Source of the DNA: Synchiropus splendidus
Taxonomy: Eukaryota > Chordata > Actinopteri > Syngnathiformes > Callionymidae
Direction: 5' to 3'
NCBI RefSeq assembly: GCF_027744825.2
Contig: NC_071338.1
Span: 27,651,501 to 27,715,500, forward strand
Length of the DNA: 64,000 bases
Shown: positions 56,760 through 64,000 of the stretch, piece after piece
Layout of the letters: every line of letters starts with the position of its first letter
Numbering within the stretch: position 1 is the stretch's first letter
Position numbers and translations under genes: made by a program
The notes under the pieces: generated by a model
Told to the model about the DNA's origin: nothing
Database searches by the model: none
Seen by the model: only the letters and a program-made list of their open reading frames with translations

Positions 56760-57400
56760 GGAGCGTGTGCGAGAGAGGAGGCGGTGGATGAAGGCTAATA
56801 GCGCTTCAATAAAAACACAGCCTCCAGATTAGGAGTTAATCTGATCCGACAACAGCAGCAGAGGCGGCGGCGGCGGCAGAAGGCCACTGAGGCGAGCAAC
56901 TCTCACTCCTCTCTCCTCGAACTGGCGGAGCAGGATGGAGCAAACTTAAGGAGGCGACTCCATTTGTATTCCGCTCACATCCCCTCCTCCCGGCCGGAGT
57001 TGAAAACCACGGAGAGGCGACGTCCAGACCAGGGAGCCTCCTAACAACCGCTCACCACCAGCGCAGACCCACAGGACTGATGGAAAGTAGAACCTCCACC
57101 AGCAGGCGGAGATTATTCCAACAACATCTTGGGAACTTCGCCCGCGGCGAGAGAAAAATGCGGATTATTGGCGGCCGAAGCCGCTCTCACCTCGGAGTGC
57201 GTGTGTGCGCTGGTCCGGAGAGTGTCACCGAGCCATTCCCACTGCGGAGTCCTGAGTTAGTGGAGGTCTACAGAGATTCTGGGCGCTGTCCTTCTCCTGG
57301 ATCTCGCAGTTTTTTGTGTCCTCGATCAAGCGAGTTGCGCGAGCGACTTCCGGTTAGCGGTTTTCATCGTAAAAGCGATTGTCTTGGCGCTTCAAACACG
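56760..57400 (-). promoter_or_regulatory. ripor1: CpG-rich promoter region, probably of ripor1
   Basis: A sharply GC- and CpG-rich island with CAG/CGG repeats (about 56851-56880) and an ETS site ACCGGAAGT on the minus strand at 57346-57354. It lies between the ripor1 start exon and the ctcf 3' end, with no other gene for it to serve. The transcription direction is inferred. ORFs across it lack homology. Confidence 0.5.
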
Positions 57401-58205
57401 ATATAGTTCTTCCTATCATCAATCAGTTCGATGTCTTAAATAAACAGGCTTTAAGGTGTTTCCATTATTTTGGGGCTGGGGCATGTCTCACTTGGGTGAC
57501 AGGCGATGGTCGGTCGGGCTGACACCCAGGACGGTCCCCACTCCTCAACTGGACATCCATAATCCACTCATACACTCCTAGATGTTTGTTTCCTACATTG
57601 AAAAGGCTCCTGTAGCGATGGCCAGTGTTTTGTAGTTGTTATTACCATTGTAATAACAACTATAAGACACTAATCACAACTCATAAAAACAACAATACCA
57701 GTGTTTCTACTAGATGTTGTTATTACACTTGTGGTTACATTGGTACTAACAACATGAAAGGTAATAATACCCATCTGTTACAATGACAGATGGCAACTCC
57801 GCTTTGGTCCTCATACTTCAACAACCCAACGCACCTTCCTCATCACCAGGTCCCTGCTTCCCTGCTCTCAGGCTTCCTGCCGTCTGCCCCATGGCAGGGA
57901 ATCCAAACAGTAACATCACAACACTCACCTGTTCAAACTTTATTCGCCCTTCACAACTTACATAGAATTTAATTTCATTCTACTTTGTCAATTGATTCAG
58001 CCCATTGTTTTCAGAGACTTATTATGTATTTAGTACTATTATTATTATCGATAATTCCCAGGAACAGAGTAAATGAAATCAATATTTGGTTGCCTAAATG
58101 CACAAACAAAAGGTTTTCACATGTTACTGTAGCGCTACAGACTGGGAAATGGAAGTTATCAATGTCATTTAGTGTCCATTATCAGTAGTCTAGAGCCAGT
58201 CAAGA

Positions 58206-58276
58206 GCCAGAATCAGAATCAGAATCAGAATCAGAATAAAAAACAAATAAATAAATAAAATAAAATAAAATAAACA
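58206..58276. repeat. (AATCAG)n and (AAATA)n simple repeats
   Basis: Four to five tandem AATCAG units followed by AAATA/AATA repeats. Such runs often mark the 3' end of fish LINE insertions, but no LINE body is visible next to it. Confidence 0.85.
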
Positions 58277-59444
58277 ACAAAAGTTGTTCCTGTGTGTGAG
58301 CCAGATGTATCAAGTGCCACAGAATGAAAAAGAACCCCATGGTTTACCTTTCCTCTCCATGATAAATACTATTCCTTTGAGTAAAGACACTGTGTATCCT
58401 TATCCACATTTTTAATCTTCTTTTCAGTGTATTAAACCATTAAATGATAGTTCATAATGTACAAATGTGAATGATCAGTTAAAACTAAGGGAAGATTCCC
58501 AGCGGACTGTCTGGTGTTTTGGTGACCTTTGCCTCAGAATCAAAAAACAGATTACTGTTGTGATTTTCGTATTATTTGGAGTTCATACAACTCATGCTAT
58601 GTTGTTTATTTATTTATTGTAATAAGTGACTGTGCCGGACTGCTATTTAAATTTACCTAAAATGAGGCGCGTGGCTTCACTATAACGTGGCTCTTATTTT
58701 GAAACAATTTTCCTACCACAGGAACTCCAGTCTCCGTTAGTTGCTGTGGCAACAAGGATGTCCCTGACTGTGACACAGCTCTGCCGTGCTGGCGACGCTG
58801 GCCGCTGGAACAACTGCTGTGGTTCCGAAACAACTGAGTCACTGCTCGCTGGTTTCGAAGGATCCGGAGAAGCGCAAGTGGGGTGATGTGCGTTTAACTC
58901 GTATGAGAATTAGATCGGTTTCCAAACGTCCGACTTTTATCAACTTGTTTAATGTCAAATATCCCATCAACTTCTTAGCAAAATGCATGTGTGCTATTGA
59001 GTTATTCATGAGACGCTGGTGGTCTCATCTCGAATTTATTAGCAGTTAAATGATGCCATTGTGAGTCACACAATGATGATGAACAATGTGCCAAACTGTT
59101 CCTCGTCAGAATAATAATACATCTCTATTGAAGCTTTGTTTTGTAAATCCATTGGTACCAATTCACATCTATATACTGTTCTTCTAAGGGTAGTTTGATA
59201 AGAAAGGCCAAGTTACAATGTAATGTAACTGTTCTTCCCACGTAGTAATGAGTTATTACATTCCATTTGCTACACTCAAGTGTAATAACTCTCATACCAC
59301 TTCAATACCGTAGAGAGTGGGTCAAACACTCACGCTTGATCAATGTTTTTATCACAACACTACATAGACAGTGACATCAGAGGCTGTCATGCCTTCAAGT
59401 CATGATTAACGCTCATGTGACACGTCTCATGTCCCGCTCTACAA

Positions 59445-60059
59445 CAGTGATTCTCAACCAGAGGGCTGAGGCCCATGGTTGGGCCGTGAGCGCCTCCTGG
59501 AGGGCCTCTAAAAGTTTTTTGTTTTACACCTCTGGGCCATGACACGCTCAGCTTTAATACACTTGCCACATGTGGTGGCTGTAGTGTGTAAATATATTTA
59601 CTTGACAGCTGTAAATTTGTGATTGTTACCAAGTATGGAAAAGTTTTGAAAAGACAAAATGATAAAGAAAAGAGAAAAGAGTAAAAACTGTTCATGAAAG
59701 CACCTGTTGGAGCAGTTTTTTAAATTAATTCGAATTTTTTTATGGCGGTTCTTTCATATACACTTATATCTTCTTTACTTATACTACTTATCAATTTTGT
59801 CAACAGTTTGCATCAAGTGAAAGTCAATTTGATTAGTATAACTTGCACCAGGTTCTGCTGCTGGTTAGACTTTTTCGATGACAAATCTTTGCAATGATCA
59901 CATGCTTTCATGTCATTTCACAACATTTTGTTCCGTTTACGTGTAACTAGAACACAAATGAAATCAAGAGTAATGAATCAGTTCTATTGCGTGAATGGGA
60001 CCCGTGTCCATTTGTTGTGGAAAAGTTGGGCCCGAGAGCAAAAAGCTTAAGAACTCCTG
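59445..60059. mobile_element. Non-autonomous hAT (Charlie-like) element
   Basis: Starts CAGTGATTCTCAACC and ends, in reverse complement, CAGGAGTTCTTAAGC, the typical ends of Charlie-like hAT elements. The flanking CTCTACAA (59437-59444) and CTCAACAA (60060-60067) match at 7 of 8 bases, a decayed target duplication. The 615-bp interior has no transposase ORF. It lies between the ctcf 3' UTR and the ripor1 promoter. Confidence 0.8.
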
Positions 60060-60379
60060 CTCAACAACACTTGCAAATCCTCCAGTTACTAGCTCCACTA
60101 GTTCACTGTGACCTGTGACTTTCTAAATTGAAGAGTGGACGAAAGGTACTTGTATGCGACGGTCAGGAACAGATGATTAGAGAGCTCCCTAGTACTGCAT
60201 GCATGATCAAAACATTGCAACAGCACCTCATGAAAGGCTCAGGGAGCTGGACGAGTGCCAAGTGGACACGTCCGAATGACCACAAACCCAAATAGAAGCA
60301 GTACCCTGGAGTCTCCCAAACCCTCTGCTGCAGCTGGCACCAAACATTTAAAGCATCGTTGTAAATGTCTACTTCCTCC

Positions 60380-61076
60380 TTTATTTTTTGATTCTGCCAT
60401 ACATCTGTACTCGATGATCACACATTCATTAAAATGTCAGACAAGCTTCTAAAACGGGCTTCATAGCAGGTGGTAAAAAAAAAAAAAAAGAAAAAAGAAA
60501 ACGGGTTAAACTCCAATCCCAACTAAAATGACTACAGGAAGCAATAAACATTTTGTTCATACACAAGAAGTTTTAGTACATAAGCAAATCTAGGCATGTT
60601 ACAGTTGCATGGGAGGCCATAAAGAAAGCAGACTAGAAGCAGTTCAAACCAGACAAGTGTTTTATAATAACCACAGGAAAGGAAAAAAAACTTTTGTCTT
60701 GGTTGTCATTAACAGAAATAACATTTACAGCATCTCTACCCTGAAGTGGGTTTGGGGTTTCACAGCTCACGACAGGTTGATTTCCATGTGCTGCGCCTAA
60801 ACTAATCCAAACTGAGAGGTGATTGGAACTCTTCAGATGGGACTCTGTACATGTGGAATCCAAAAATTTTCATGATTTAACTTGACATTGACACCAAGCC
60901 AACTTTCCAGGACACTTGTGTCAGTGACATCCTCCCAAAACTCCAAAATGTAATAAAATTGTTTACAGGAACCCTTAAAAGCTTTTGAGTCGGTACACCA
61001 TTAAAAAGTGAATCTTAAATTACATTGTTGTTTTTGTGTTGCTAAATAAAAACCCAGATATGTGTCGGCGCATCCA
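60380..61076 (-). other. ctcf: ctcf 3' untranslated region
   Basis: AT-rich sequence after the ctcf stop. A minus-strand AATAAA (plus-strand TTTATT) at 60380-60385 is a plausible polyadenylation signal about 700 bp past the stop. No other gene is seen. Confidence 0.5.

Positions 61077-64000
<2,924 letters not shown>

Noticed and set aside
57080..57406. 108-codon ORF in the CpG island
   Set aside because: Arg/Ser-rich, no family resemblance, typical of CpG-island sequence without stops.

Overview
This window is vertebrate nuclear DNA from a compact teleost-type genome. It has GT-AG split genes with many introns of only about 70-150 nt, long conserved metazoan proteins, fish-type LINE, SINE and DNA-transposon relics, GT microsatellites, and no bacterial-style operons. 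The compactness would suit a pufferfish-like (tetraodontiform) species, but the species itself is inferred.

Layout, left to right: (1) 1-9634 (+), the 3' two thirds of prtg (protogenin): four complete fibronectin III domains, one membrane helix and the cytoplasmic tail. (2) 13270-17581 (+), ccpg1, the ER-phagy receptor, complete. (3) 18647-23008 (-), pigb, GPI mannosyltransferase 3, complete in 12 coding exons, with one intron that looks like a minor-spliceosome (U12, AT-AC) intron. (4) 24144-24305 (+), pigbos1, a 53-residue mitochondrial microprotein divergent from pigb. (5) 30769-33531 (+), rab27a, complete, behind a roughly 5 kb first intron. (6) 35114-41291 (+), vrk3, a pseudokinase, complete in 16 coding exons. 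(7) 52062-43883 (-), a RIPOR-family gene (probably ripor1) whose protein ends in a long acidic tail instead of the usual C-terminal half. (8) 64000-61077 (-), ctcf from the middle of the N-terminal region through all 11 zinc fingers to the stop.

The block prtg-ccpg1-pigb/pigbos1-rab27a matches human 15q21.3, although PYGO1 and DNAAF4, which lie between PRTG and CCPG1 in human, are absent here. CTCF and RIPOR1 are neighbours on human 16q22.1, and VRK3 is on 19q13, so at least one ancient junction lies between rab27a and ripor1. Exon joins were worked out by hand. In every gene the exon lengths add up to an open frame, and the joined proteins follow the vertebrate families.

Functionally the genes are mostly independent. 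ccpg1 (ER-phagy), pigb (ER GPI-anchor synthesis) and pigbos1 (outer mitochondrial membrane microprotein reported to act on the ER stress response through CLCC1) all touch ER homeostasis. Several exact matches to the CTCF core motif lie in and between vrk3 and ripor1. Mobile DNA includes an L2-type LINE 3' end, an RTE-type LINE 3' end, a 978-bp hAT element with a perfect 8-bp target duplication and a residual hAT dimerisation domain, a second 615-bp hAT element, a TIR element in a ripor1 intron, a Tigger/pogo-like fragment and a tRNA-derived SINE.
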